NCBI RefSeq assembly: GCF_934668725.1
Contig: NZ_CAKUOF010000003.1
Location: forward strand, 291,976 to 355,975
Reading direction: 5' to 3'
Length of the DNA: 64,000 nucleotides
DNA from: an uncultured Dysgonomonas sp.
Lineage (GTDB): Bacteria; Bacteroidota; Bacteroidia; Bacteroidales; Dysgonomonadaceae
Shown: piece after piece, positions 34,532 through 42,972 of the stretch
How positions within the stretch are numbered: position 1 is the stretch's first letter
Layout: each line of letters starts with the position of its first letter
Translations under genes and position numbers: made by a program
The notes under the pieces: model-generated
The model's database searches: none
What the model was told of the DNA's origin: nothing
The model's input: only the letters and a program-made list of their open reading frames with translations

Positions 34532-34603
<72 letters not shown>

Positions 34604-34697
34604 CTAGAGATTGCAGCAGGCAATATAAACGGTGGTTTTTTAATCACTATAAAAAAGAATTAGAAAAGCAATCATTAATTAATAAGTACACTTTATT

Positions 34698-35885
34698 ATG
34701 GCAAAAGAACATTTTAACCGGTCGAAACCACACGTAAATATCGGTACAATCGGTCACGTTGACCACGGTAAAACTACTCTTACTGCTGCTATCACTAAAG
34801 TATTAGCAGATAAAGGGTTCTCTGAAGCTAAATCTTTTGATCAAATCGATAACGCTCCTGAAGAAAAAGAACGTGGTATCACTATCAATACTTCTCACGT
34901 AGAATATCAAACAGCTAACCGTCACTACGCTCACGTTGACTGTCCAGGTCACGCTGACTACGTAAAGAACATGGTTACTGGTGCTGCACAAATGGACGGT
35001 GCTATCATTGTAGTTGCTGCAACTGATGGTCCTATGCCTCAAACTCGTGAGCACATCCTTCTAGCACGTCAGGTGAACGTACCTCGTCTAGTTGTATTCA
35101 TGAACAAATGCGATATCGTTGAAGACGAAGAAATGTTGGAGCTTGTTGAAATGGAAATGAGAGAACTTCTTTCATTCTACAACTTCGACGGTGACAATAC
35201 TCCAGTTATCCGTGGATCTGCTCTTGGAGCATTAAACGGTGTTGAGCCTTGGGTTAGCCAAGTTATGGAGCTTATGAACGCTGTTGATACTTGGATTCCA
35301 CTTCCTCCACGTGACGTTGATAAACCATTCCTTATGCCAGTTGAAGACGTATTCTCGATCACAGGTCGTGGTACTGTAGCAACAGGTCGTATCGAAACTG
35401 GTATCATCAAAACTTCTGAAGAAGTTCAAATTATCGGTCTTGGAGCTGAAGGTAAAAAATCAGTTGTCACCGGTGTTGAGATGTTCCGTAAAATCCTAGA
35501 CGAAGGTCAAGCAGGAGATAACGTAGGTCTTTTACTTCGTGGTGTTGACAAAGACGATATCAAACGTGGTATGGTTATCACTCACCCAGGAAAAGTAACT
35601 CCTCACACTAAGATCAAAGCTGAGGTATACGTATTGAAAAAAGAAGAAGGTGGACGTCACACTCCATTCCACAACAAATACCGTCCTCAATTCTATATCC
35701 GTACATTGGATGTTACAGGTGAAATCACACTTCCAGAAGGAACTGACATGGTAATGCCAGGTGATAACTTAACAATCACTGTAGAATTAATCTACCCAGT
35801 AGCATGTAACGTAGGTCTACGTTTCGCAATCCGCGAAGGTGGTCGTACAGTAGGAGCTGGTCAGATTACAGAAATTCTTGAGTAA
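34698..35885 (+). CDS. tuf: Translation elongation factor Tu
   Basis: This 395-residue GTPase delivers aminoacyl-tRNA to the ribosome. G-motifs are GHVDHGKT (19-26), the switch-I RGITI, DCPGH, NKCD and the SAL-type GSALGALNG. Domains II and III contain TGRGTVATGRIETG and GGRTVGAGQITEIL. Base use is noticeably more regular than in flanking accessory genes, as expected for a highly expressed protein. It follows four tRNA genes and is followed by tRNA-Trp, secE and nusG, the canonical tufB locus. Confidence 0.99.
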   Translation: MAKEHFNRSKPHVNIGTIGHVDHGKTTLTAAITKVLADKGFSEAKSFDQIDNAPEEKERGITINTSHVEYQTANRHYAHVDCPGHADYVKNMVTGAAQMDGAIIVVAATDGPMPQTREHILLARQVNVPRLVVFMNKCDIVEDEEMLELVEMEMRELLSFYNFDGDNTPVIRGSALGALNGVEPWVSQVMELMNAVDTWIPLPPRDVDKPFLMPVEDVFSITGRGTVATGRIETGIIKTSEEVQIIGLGAEGKKSVVTGVEMFRKILDEGQAGDNVGLLLRGVDKDDIKRGMVITHPGKVTPHTKIKAEVYVLKKEEGGRHTPFHNKYRPQFYIRTLDVTGEITLPEGTDMVMPGDNLTITVELIYPVACNVGLRFAIREGGRTVGAGQITEILE

Positions 35886-35902
35886 GTATTTATTCAGAAA
35901 AT

Positions 35903-35937
35903 AAAGCCAAGTCGGCTATAGCTATTATAGCCGGCTT
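35903..35937 (+). other. Hairpin after tuf
   Basis: CGGCTATA at 35913-35920 pairs with TATAGCCG at 35926-35933, enclosed by AAAGCC/GGCTTT options. There is no T-run and tRNA-Trp starts 6 nt later. It looks like a processing or partial-termination stem rather than a full terminator. Confidence 0.55.
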
Positions 35938-35942
35938 TACTT

Positions 35943-36015
35943 ACGGGTTTAGCTCAGTTGGTAGAGCACTGGTCTCCAAAACCAGGTGTCGGGAGTTCGA
36001 GTCTCTCAACCCGTG
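35943..36015 (+). tRNA. tRNA-Trp (anticodon CCA)
   Basis: This 73-nt tRNA has acceptor ACGGGTT/AACCCGT with discriminator G. The anticodon stem CTGGT/ACCAG flanks the loop CTCCAAA (CCA). It lies between tuf and secE. Confidence 0.96.
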
Positions 36016-36033
36016 CAAATCTCTTAATGGGTA

Positions 36034-36225
36034 ATGAAAAAAATAATTCAATACGTAAAAGACTCATATAACGAACTTGTACACAAGGTTTCTTGGCCTA
36101 CACGTGCAGAGCTAACAAACAGTGCTGTTGTTGTCATGATAGCTTCCTTCATTATGGCTCTAATAGTGTTTGGGATAGACTCTGTCTTCGAATGGGCACT
36201 TAAGTATTTTTACAATCTTGTATAA
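36034..36225 (+). CDS. secE: Preprotein translocase subunit SecE
   Basis: This 63-residue short SecE has the conserved amphipathic region YVKDSYNELVHKVSWPTRAE. A single membrane helix (VVVMIASFIMALIVFGIDSV) follows. It clamps the halves of SecY in the translocon. It lies between tRNA-Trp and nusG as in most bacteria. The single-helix form is usual outside Enterobacteria. Confidence 0.96.
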   Translation: MKKIIQYVKDSYNELVHKVSWPTRAELTNSAVVVMIASFIMALIVFGIDSVFEWALKYFYNLV

Positions 36226-36247
36226 TAATCCTCTTTAATTTATTAAA

Positions 36248-36793
36248 ATGACTGAAATCGAAAAGAAATGGTACGTACTGCGTGCTGTTAGCGGAAAAGA
36301 AAATAAAGTCAAAGAGTATCTTGAGGCGGAAATAAAAAAAACCGAGTTAGGAAAATACATTTCTCAAGTTCTTATACCTACCGAAAAGACTTATATCATG
36401 CGTAATGGGAAAAAAGTTCTTAAAGAAAGAGCTTATCTTCCTGGATACATTTTGATAGAAGCTGCTTTGGTGGGTGAAGTTGTGCATGAACTACGCAACA
36501 TAAATTATGTAGCCGGTTTTCTTCCTAATGCAACAAACCCTCAACCTTTAAGCCAATCTGAAGTAAATCGCATTTTGGGCACAATGGATGAGTTAGATGA
36601 GCAAACCGAAGAAATGGATGTTCAATATATCGTAGGAGAAACCGTGAAGGTTAATAACGGACCTTTCAATGGCTTCTCGGGTATTATTGAAGAAGTGAAT
36701 GCAGAGAAAAAGAAACTCAAAGTGATGGTAAAGATATTCGGACGGAAAACACCTCTCGAATTGAATTACCTACAAGTCGAAAAAGAACAATAA
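36248..36793 (+). CDS. nusG: Transcription elongation factor NusG
   Basis: This 181-residue protein has the NGN domain (KWYVLRAVSGKENKVKEYLE, LPGYILIEA) and a C-terminal KOW domain (VGETVKVNNGPFNGFSGIIE). The location between secE and rplK identifies it as the housekeeping NusG rather than an UpxY-type capsule antiterminator, which this phylum also has. It binds RNA polymerase to control pausing and links it to Rho or the ribosome. Confidence 0.97.
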   Translation: MTEIEKKWYVLRAVSGKENKVKEYLEAEIKKTELGKYISQVLIPTEKTYIMRNGKKVLKERAYLPGYILIEAALVGEVVHELRNINYVAGFLPNATNPQPLSQSEVNRILGTMDELDEQTEEMDVQYIVGETVKVNNGPFNGFSGIIEEVNAEKKKLKVMVKIFGRKTPLELNYLQVEKEQ

Positions 36794-36861
36794 ATTTGGT
36801 TACGCATTTTTTATTGACTTCCACTAAGTTTTAAACAAAAACAAAAAAATTTAAAACAAAA

Positions 36862-37305
36862 ATGGCTAAAGAAATTGCTGGACAATTAAAATTACAAATT
36901 AAAGGCGGTGCAGCAAATCCATCTCCTCCCGTAGGACCTGCTCTAGGTTCGAAAGGGATCAACATTATGGATTTTTGCAAGCAATTTAATGCCAGAACTC
37001 AAGACAAAGCAGGTAAAATTTTACCAGTAGTAATTACTTACTATGCTGACAAGTCTTTTGATTTTATAATCAAAAATCCTCCTGTAGCTATACAACTACT
37101 TGAGCTAACAAAGCTAAAAAGTGGTTCTGCTGAACCTAACCGTAAAAAAGTCTCGGAAATAACTTGGGAACAAGTAAAAGTTATTGCTGAAGATAAAATG
37201 ACTGACTTGAATTGTTTTACAATCGAATCGGCCATGAAAATGGTTGCCGGAACAGCTAGAAGTATGGGGATCACAGTAAAAGGGGCTTTCCCTGATGTTA
37301 AATAA
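36862..37305 (+). CDS. rplK: 50S ribosomal protein uL11
   Basis: This 147-residue protein has the standard L11 motifs GQLKLQIKGGAANPSPPVGP and ALGSKGINIMDFCKQFN. The C-terminal RNA-binding part (MKMVAGTARSMGITVKG) is also conserved. It forms the GTPase-associated centre with the L10/L7-L12 stalk encoded downstream. rplA follows 18 nt later. The start is led by an A-rich, Shine-Dalgarno-free region. Confidence 0.98.
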   Translation: MAKEIAGQLKLQIKGGAANPSPPVGPALGSKGINIMDFCKQFNARTQDKAGKILPVVITYYADKSFDFIIKNPPVAIQLLELTKLKSGSAEPNRKKVSEITWEQVKVIAEDKMTDLNCFTIESAMKMVAGTARSMGITVKGAFPDVK

Positions 37306-37323
37306 ATAAACTTCAATTGAGAA

Positions 37324-38022
37324 ATGGGTAAACTTACAAAAAATCAAAAGTTAGCTTTCAGCAAAATTGAAGCAGGGAAATCTTATACACTGAAAGAAGC
37401 ATCCGAACTTGTAAAAGAAATTACTACAAGTAAATTTGATGCATCTGTAGACGTAGATGTACGTCTGGGTGTTGATCCACGTAAAGCTAACCAAATGGTA
37501 AGAGGTGTTGTATCTCTACCTCATGGAACAGGAAAACAAGTTAGAGTTCTTGTATTATGTTCGCCAGACGCCGAAGCTGCTGCAAAAGAAGCTGGTGCAG
37601 ACCACGTAGGTCTTGATGAATATATCGAAAAAATAAAAGGTGGCTGGACTGATATTGATGTTATCATCACTCAACCCGCCATTATGGGTAAAATCGGAGC
37701 TTTAGGTCGTGTACTAGGTCCTCGTGGTCTTATGCCGAATCCAAAGAGCGGTACTGTTACAATAGATGTAGCAAAAGCTGTTACTGAGGTTAAAGCAGGT
37801 AAGATTGACTTTAAAGTAGACAAAACAGGTATTATCCATGCATCTATAGGTAAGGTATCATTTACTGCTGATCAAATCAAAGATAATGCGAAAGAGTTTA
37901 TCAATACGCTTATCAAATTGAAACCAAGTTCAGCTAAAGGTACTTATGTGAAGAGTGTATTTCTTTCTAGCACTATGAGTCCGGGTATTAAAATCGACCC
38001 TAAATCAGTAGACGAAAACTAA
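37324..38022 (+). CDS. rplA: 50S ribosomal protein uL1
   Basis: The 232-residue protein carries the L1 signatures FDASVDVDVRLGVDPRKANQ, LGRVLGPRGLMPNPKSGTV and GKIDFKVDKTGIIHASIGK. It binds 23S rRNA at the L1 stalk near the exit site. In many bacteria L1 represses its own rplK-rplA message; no obvious L1-like target is visible upstream of rplK by eye. It is followed 16 nt later by rplJ. Confidence 0.98.
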   Translation: MGKLTKNQKLAFSKIEAGKSYTLKEASELVKEITTSKFDASVDVDVRLGVDPRKANQMVRGVVSLPHGTGKQVRVLVLCSPDAEAAAKEAGADHVGLDEYIEKIKGGWTDIDVIITQPAIMGKIGALGRVLGPRGLMPNPKSGTVTIDVAKAVTEVKAGKIDFKVDKTGIIHASIGKVSFTADQIKDNAKEFINTLIKLKPSSAKGTYVKSVFLSSTMSPGIKIDPKSVDEN

Positions 38023-38038
38023 TTAAAACTACGGAATT

Positions 38039-38551
38039 ATGAGAAAGGAAGATAAAAGCACTATAATAAATACTATTGCAGCGACAGTAAAAGAATATGA
38101 TTTCTTCTACTTAACTGATATCTCTACACTTAATGCTGCCAAAACAAGCGCATTGAGAGCAGAATGCTTCAAAAGCGATATCAAGCTGATGGTAGTTAAA
38201 AATACCTTGCTACAAAAAGCATTAGAATCATTGGATACGGATTTTTCTGAATTAACTCCGGTTTTGAAAGGAAATACAGCTATCATGTTCTCTAATGTAG
38301 CAAATGCTCCTGCTAAATTAATCGATAAATATAGCAAAGAAGGTATACCTGCTCTTAAAGCAGCTTACGTACAAGAAAGTTTCTATGTAGGTGCTGAGAA
38401 CTTAAAAGCATTGGTACACATCAAGAGCAAAGAAGAACTTATCGGCGACGTTATCGGATTGTTACAATCACCAATCAAAAACGTTGTATCAGCTCTTCAA
38501 TCAGGTGGTAACACCATCCACGGAGTACTTGAGACTCTATCGAAAAGATAA
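38039..38551 (+). CDS. rplJ: 50S ribosomal protein uL10
   Basis: The 170-residue protein has the N-terminal rRNA-binding domain (YDFFYLTDISTLNAAKTSAL, KLMVVKNTLLQKALE). C-terminal helices (IKNVVSALQSGGNTIHGVLE) anchor L7/L12 dimers. It lies 16 nt after rplA, so a long leader target for L10 autoregulation as in enterobacteria is absent at this junction. Confidence 0.97.
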   Translation: MRKEDKSTIINTIAATVKEYDFFYLTDISTLNAAKTSALRAECFKSDIKLMVVKNTLLQKALESLDTDFSELTPVLKGNTAIMFSNVANAPAKLIDKYSKEGIPALKAAYVQESFYVGAENLKALVHIKSKEELIGDVIGLLQSPIKNVVSALQSGGNTIHGVLETLSKR

Positions 38552-38592
38552 ATTAAACAAAAGAAGTAATAACAATTTTAATACATACAAAA

Positions 38593-38967
38593 ATGGCAGA
38601 CGTAAAAGCTATTGCTGAACAACTAGTAAATTTGACGGTTAAAGAAGTTAGTGAACTAGCTGAAATCCTTAAAACAGAATACGGTATTGAACCAGCTGCT
38701 GCAGCTGTTGCTGTTGCTGCTGCTCCTGCTGCTGCTGGAGAAGCTGCAGAAGAAAAAACAGCATTTGATGTTGTTTTGAAATCTGCTGGTGCAAACAAAC
38801 TAGCTATAGTAAAAGCTGTTAAAGAACTTACAGGTTTAGGTTTAAAAGAAGCAAAAGATCTAGTAGATGCTGCTCCTTCTGATTTGAAAAAAGGTGTTAG
38901 CAAAGATGAAGCTGATGCATTGAAAAAACAACTGGAAGAAGCTGGAGCTGAAGTTGAACTTAAATAA
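38593..38967 (+). CDS. rplL: 50S ribosomal protein bL12 (L7/L12)
   Basis: The 124-residue stalk protein has an N-terminal dimerisation domain (VKAIAEQLVNLTVKEVSELA), an Ala-rich hinge (about residues 36-56) and the C-terminal factor-binding domain (EKTAFDVVLKSAGANKLAIV, LGLKEAKDLVDAAP). It recruits translation GTPases. Strong third-base and Ala codon bias in the hinge also produces a spurious antisense ORF. A hairpin attenuator follows before rpoB. Confidence 0.99.
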   Translation: MADVKAIAEQLVNLTVKEVSELAEILKTEYGIEPAAAAVAVAAAPAAAGEAAEEKTAFDVVLKSAGANKLAIVKAVKELTGLGLKEAKDLVDAAPSDLKKGVSKDEADALKKQLEEAGAEVELK

Positions 38968-38996
38968 AACAAAAAAATCCTGTTAATCAGGATGTT

Positions 38997-39036
38997 GGTT
39001 GAGAACCTTCTGAGAAAGGAGGTTCTTGACCTTTTT
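38997..39036 (+). terminator. rplL-rpoB attenuator hairpin
   Basis: GGTTGAGAACCTTCT pairs with AGGAGGTTCTTGACC around a short loop with few mismatches, and TTTTTG follows. It lies inside the rplL-rpoB operon, so partial read-through is required. A smaller ATCCTG/CAGGAT stem precedes it. This could set the ribosomal-protein to RNA-polymerase ratio. Confidence 0.75.
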
Positions 39037-39073
39037 GCGTCAAAAGTAATTAGTTCAAAAAAAAGAGTATTCC

Positions 39074-42000
39074 ATGTCTTCAAATACAACAAATCAAAGA
39101 ATCAACTTTGCTTCAATAAAAAATCCTCTTCACTACCCGGACTTTCTTGAAGTACAATTAAAGTCGTTCAGAGACTTTTTACAGCTTGATACACCTCCTG
39201 AAAAAAGAAAGAAAGAAGGCTTATATAAAGTTTTTGCTGAGAATTTTCCTATCGCAGATACTCGCAATAACTTTGTATTAGAATTTTTGGACTACTATAT
39301 AGATCCTCCTCGCTACACCATTGATGAGTGTGTTGAGAGAGGCTTAACATATAGTGTTCCTCTAAAAGCGAAGCTAAAACTTTACTGTACAGACCCCGAT
39401 CATGAGGATTTCGATACAGTAATTCAAGACGTATACCTTGGACTAATTCCATACATGACAGAAAAAGGTACTTTTGTCATCAATGGAGCTGAGCGTGTAG
39501 TTGTATCACAACTTCACCGTTCGCCAGGTGTATTCTTTGGACAAAGTGTACATGCCAATGGTAGTAAATTATACTCTGCTCGTATCATTCCGTTCAAGGG
39601 TTCTTGGATTGAATTTGCTACAGACATCAACAGTGTCATGTATGCCTATATCGACAGAAAAAAGAAATTACCGGTAACTACTCTGCTTAGAGCTATCGGT
39701 TTCGAAAGTGATAAAGATATTCTCGAAATATTTGACCTTGCCGAGGAAGTTAAAGTTAATAAGCAAAATCTAAAAAAGATTGAAGGACGCAGGCTTGCCG
39801 CCCGTATCCTTAAGACATGGATGGAAGATTTTGTAGATGAAGACACTGGTGAGGTTACTTCTATAGAACGAAATGAAGTTATAATCGAACGCGAAACAGT
39901 CCTTGAAAAGGATCATATGGATGCTATCCTTGACTCGGGCGTAGCTTCGATATTGTTGCATAAGAGCAATCAAAACGCTTCGGATTACACTATAATCTAT
40001 AACACTTTACAAAAAGACCCTAGTAATTCGGAAATAGACGCTGTTCGTCATATCTACAGACAGTTGCGTAGTGCCGAACCTGCTGATGATACCAGTGCAC
40101 GCGAGGTTATCAACAGTTTATTCTTCTCCGAAAAACGTTATGACTTAGGAGAAGTTGGTCGATACAGAATCAATAAAAAACTTGGTTTGAATACGAGCGT
40201 AGATGTTCGCGTTTTAACCAAAGAAGATATAATTGAAATCATTAAATACTTAATTGAGCTTATCAACTCCAAAGCAATTGTAGATGATATTGACCACTTA
40301 AGTAACAGACGTGTACGTACTGTAGGAGAACAACTTTACAACCAGTTTGGAGTTGGCCTTAACCGTATGGCCCGTATCATTCGTGAGAGAATGAACGTAC
40401 GAGACAATGAGGTGTTTACTCCTATTGACCTGATCAATGCGAAAACAATCTCATCTGTTGTTAATACATTCTTCGGAACGAATGCACTTTCTCAGTTCAT
40501 GGATCAAACCAACCCTCTGGCTGAGATTACTCACAAACGCCGTATGTCGGCCTTAGGACCAGGTGGTCTTTCTCGTGAAAGAGCAGGTTTTGAGGTACGT
40601 GACGTTCACTTTACCCACTATGGTCGTTTGTGTCCGATTGAAACTCCTGAAGGACCAAATATCGGTCTTATTTCTTCACTTTGCGTATATGCTAAAATCA
40701 ATGAGTTGGGATTCATCGAAACTCCTTACCGTAAAGTTAGTAATAAACAAGTAGACCTTTCTGATAATGGTATCATTTACCTGGCAGCAGAAGAGGAGGA
40801 AGAAAAAATCATCGCTCAAGGAAATGCTCCTTTAGATGATAATGGTAATTTCATCAATACACGAGTAAAAGCCCGTCAGGATGCCGACTATCCCGTAGTT
40901 AGTCCTGAAGAAGTAGAATTGATGGACGTATCTCCAACTCAGATCGCATCTATTGCAGCATCTTTGATTCCTTTCTTGGAGCATGATGATGCCAACCGTG
41001 CACTAATGGGATCGAATATGATGCGCCAGGCAGTTCCATTACTTCGTACTGAAGCCCCTATTGTAGGAACAGGTATCGAAGGCTTGCTTATTAAAGACTC
41101 TCGTACACAAATCGTGGCAGAAGGTGCCGGCGAAATTGTATATGTAGATGCAAGTACTATCAAAATTAAATACGACCGCACCGATGACGAAGAATTTATA
41201 AGCTTCGACAGTGCTGTTAAGACATATATAGTACCTAAATTCAGAAAAACAAACCAGAATACAACTATTGACCTTCGCCCAACGTGCAAAAAAGGTCAAC
41301 GTGTAGTAGCCGGTGATATTCTGACCGAAGGATACTCTACCGAAGATGGAGAATTGGCAATCGGAAAGAACCTTAAGGTTGCTTTCATGCCTTGGAAAGG
41401 GTATAACTTCGAGGATGCTATCGTATTGAACGAGCGTATTGTTCGTGAAGATATATTTACATCTGTTCACGTAGAAGAGTTCTCTCTTGATGTACGTGAC
41501 ACTAAACGTGGTGTTGAAGAATTAACTTCTGATATACCTAATGTTAGTGAAGAAGCCACCAAAGACTTGGATGAAAGAGGAATTGTTCGCATAGGAGCTC
41601 GTGTAGGTCCGGGCGACATTCTTATCGGTAAGATCACTCCTAAGGGAGAGTCGGATCCTTCACCTGAAGAAAAACTGCTTCGTGCTATATTCGGAGACAA
41701 AGCCGGAGATGTAAAAGATGCTTCTTTGAAAGCTTCTCCATCATTGAAAGGTGTTGTTATCGGAACCAACTTATTCTCTAAAGCAGCTAAAAAAGGAAAA
41801 ACAAAACTTTCTAGCAAAGCATTGCTTCCCAAGCTTGATGAAGAATATGAAGAAAAAATGGCTAAACTAAAAGCTATCCTAGTAGATAAGCTATTAGTCT
41901 TAACCGAAGGTAAAGCATCTCAAGGAGTAAAAGATTACTTAAATACAGACGTTATTGCCAAAGGTGCTAAATTTACAAAATCGGCACTTGACAGCATTGA

Positions 42001-42886
42001 CTTCGAATCGATACAAGTAAGTAAATGGACTACGGATGATGACAAAAACGAGCTTATTAAGAGCGTAATTGTAAATTATCTACGTAAGTACAAAGAGCTT
42101 GATGCCGAATTGAAACGTAAACGCTTCGATCTGACAATCGGTGATGAACTTCCATCGGGTATTGTACAAATCGCAAAAGTATACGTTGCTAAAAAACGTA
42201 AAGTACAAGTAGGTGATAAGATGGCTGGACGTCACGGTAACAAAGGTATCGTGTCTCGTATCGTTCGTCAAGAAGATATGCCATTCTTACCGGACGGAAC
42301 GCCTGTTGATATTGTGTTGAATCCACTTGGTGTGCCTTCTCGTATGAACCTTGGACAGATTTTTGAAACTGTACTAGGTTGGGCAGGAAAAGAACTGGGT
42401 GTGAAATTTGCAACTCCAATTTTCGACGGTGCAAGCCTTGACGATTTGAATGAGTGGACAGATAAAGCCGGTGTACCTCGCTATGGTAAAGCATATTTGC
42501 ATGATGGTGGTACAGGAGACCGTTTTGACCAAACTGCAACAGTAGGTATTATCTACATGCTGAAACTGGGTCACATGGTTGAAGACAAAATGCACGCCCG
42601 TTCTATCGGACCTTACTCACTTATTACGCAACAACCTCTTGGAGGTAAAGCGCAATTCGGGGGGCAACGTTTCGGAGAGATGGAGGTTTGGGCACTTGAA
42701 GCATTCGGTGCAGCTCACATCTTGCAGGAAATACTTACAATCAAGTCGGACGACGTTATGGGACGTTCAAAAGCTTACGAAGCTATTGTTAAAGGCGAAC
42801 CGATGCCACAGCCGGGTATCCCCGAATCGTTGAATGTATTATTACACGAAATGAGAGGTCTTGGCTTAAGCGTAACTCTTGATTAA
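39074..42886 (+). CDS. rpoB: DNA-directed RNA polymerase subunit beta
   Basis: The 1270-residue beta subunit includes the rifampicin pocket region (FFGTNALSQFMDQTNPLAEI, HKRRMSALGPGGLSRERAGF) and THYGRLCPIETPEGPNIGLI. The catalytic-centre segments LPWKGYNFEDA-type (here AFMPWKGYNFEDAIVLNERI) and AGRHGNKGIVSRI are also present. The length fits Bacteroidota RpoB. No typical rifampicin-resistance change is obvious in the pocket. It is separated from rplL by an attenuator and from rpoC by a perfect hairpin. Confidence 0.99.
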   Translation: MSSNTTNQRINFASIKNPLHYPDFLEVQLKSFRDFLQLDTPPEKRKKEGLYKVFAENFPIADTRNNFVLEFLDYYIDPPRYTIDECVERGLTYSVPLKAKLKLYCTDPDHEDFDTVIQDVYLGLIPYMTEKGTFVINGAERVVVSQLHRSPGVFFGQSVHANGSKLYSARIIPFKGSWIEFATDINSVMYAYIDRKKKLPVTTLLRAIGFESDKDILEIFDLAEEVKVNKQNLKKIEGRRLAARILKTWMEDFVDEDTGEVTSIERNEVIIERETVLEKDHMDAILDSGVASILLHKSNQNASDYTIIYNTLQKDPSNSEIDAVRHIYRQLRSAEPADDTSAREVINSLFFSEKRYDLGEVGRYRINKKLGLNTSVDVRVLTKEDIIEIIKYLIELINSKAIVDDIDHLSNRRVRTVGEQLYNQFGVGLNRMARIIRERMNVRDNEVFTPIDLINAKTISSVVNTFFGTNALSQFMDQTNPLAEITHKRRMSALGPGGLSRERAGFEVRDVHFTHYGRLCPIETPEGPNIGLISSLCVYAKINELGFIETPYRKVSNKQVDLSDNGIIYLAAEEEEEKIIAQGNAPLDDNGNFINTRVKARQDADYPVVSPEEVELMDVSPTQIASIAASLIPFLEHDDANRALMGSNMMRQAVPLLRTEAPIVGTGIEGLLIKDSRTQIVAEGAGEIVYVDASTIKIKYDRTDDEEFISFDSAVKTYIVPKFRKTNQNTTIDLRPTCKKGQRVVAGDILTEGYSTEDGELAIGKNLKVAFMPWKGYNFEDAIVLNERIVREDIFTSVHVEEFSLDVRDTKRGVEELTSDIPNVSEEATKDLDERGIVRIGARVGPGDILIGKITPKGESDPSPEEKLLRAIFGDKAGDVKDASLKASPSLKGVVIGTNLFSKAAKKGKTKLSSKALLPKLDEEYEEKMAKLKAILVDKLLVLTEGKASQGVKDYLNTDVIAKGAKFTKSALDSIDFESIQVSKWTTDDDKNELIKSVIVNYLRKYKELDAELKRKRFDLTIGDELPSGIVQIAKVYVAKKRKVQVGDKMAGRHGNKGIVSRIVRQEDMPFLPDGTPVDIVLNPLGVPSRMNLGQIFETVLGWAGKELGVKFATPIFDGASLDDLNEWTDKAGVPRYGKAYLHDGGTGDRFDQTATVGIIYMLKLGHMVEDKMHARSIGPYSLITQQPLGGKAQFGGQRFGEMEVWALEAFGAAHILQEILTIKSDDVMGRSKAYEAIVKGEPMPQPGIPESLNVLLHEMRGLGLSVTLD

Positions 42887-42902
42887 TAAAACATAGGATT
42901 TG

Positions 42903-42929
42903 TGGAGTATTTCGCCGAGAAATACTCCA
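42903..42929 (+). other. Perfect hairpin between rpoB and rpoC
   Basis: TGGAGTATTTC pairs with GAAATACTCCA over 11 bp around a GCCGA loop. There is no U-tract. It is more likely an RNase processing site or mRNA stabiliser in the rpoBC transcript than a terminator. Confidence 0.7.
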
Positions 42930-42972
42930 TATACTTATACAATATACTTTAACTCTTTATATAATTTGATAT

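Noticed and set aside
38553..39092. A 179-codon antisense frame opposite rplL
   Set aside because: It arises from the strong Ala/Glu codon bias of rplL and has no leader or independent support.
41467..41832. Antisense frames of more than 100 codons opposite rpoB and rpoC
   Set aside because: They are third-frame shadows of highly biased essential genes and have Ser/Thr-rich low-quality translations.
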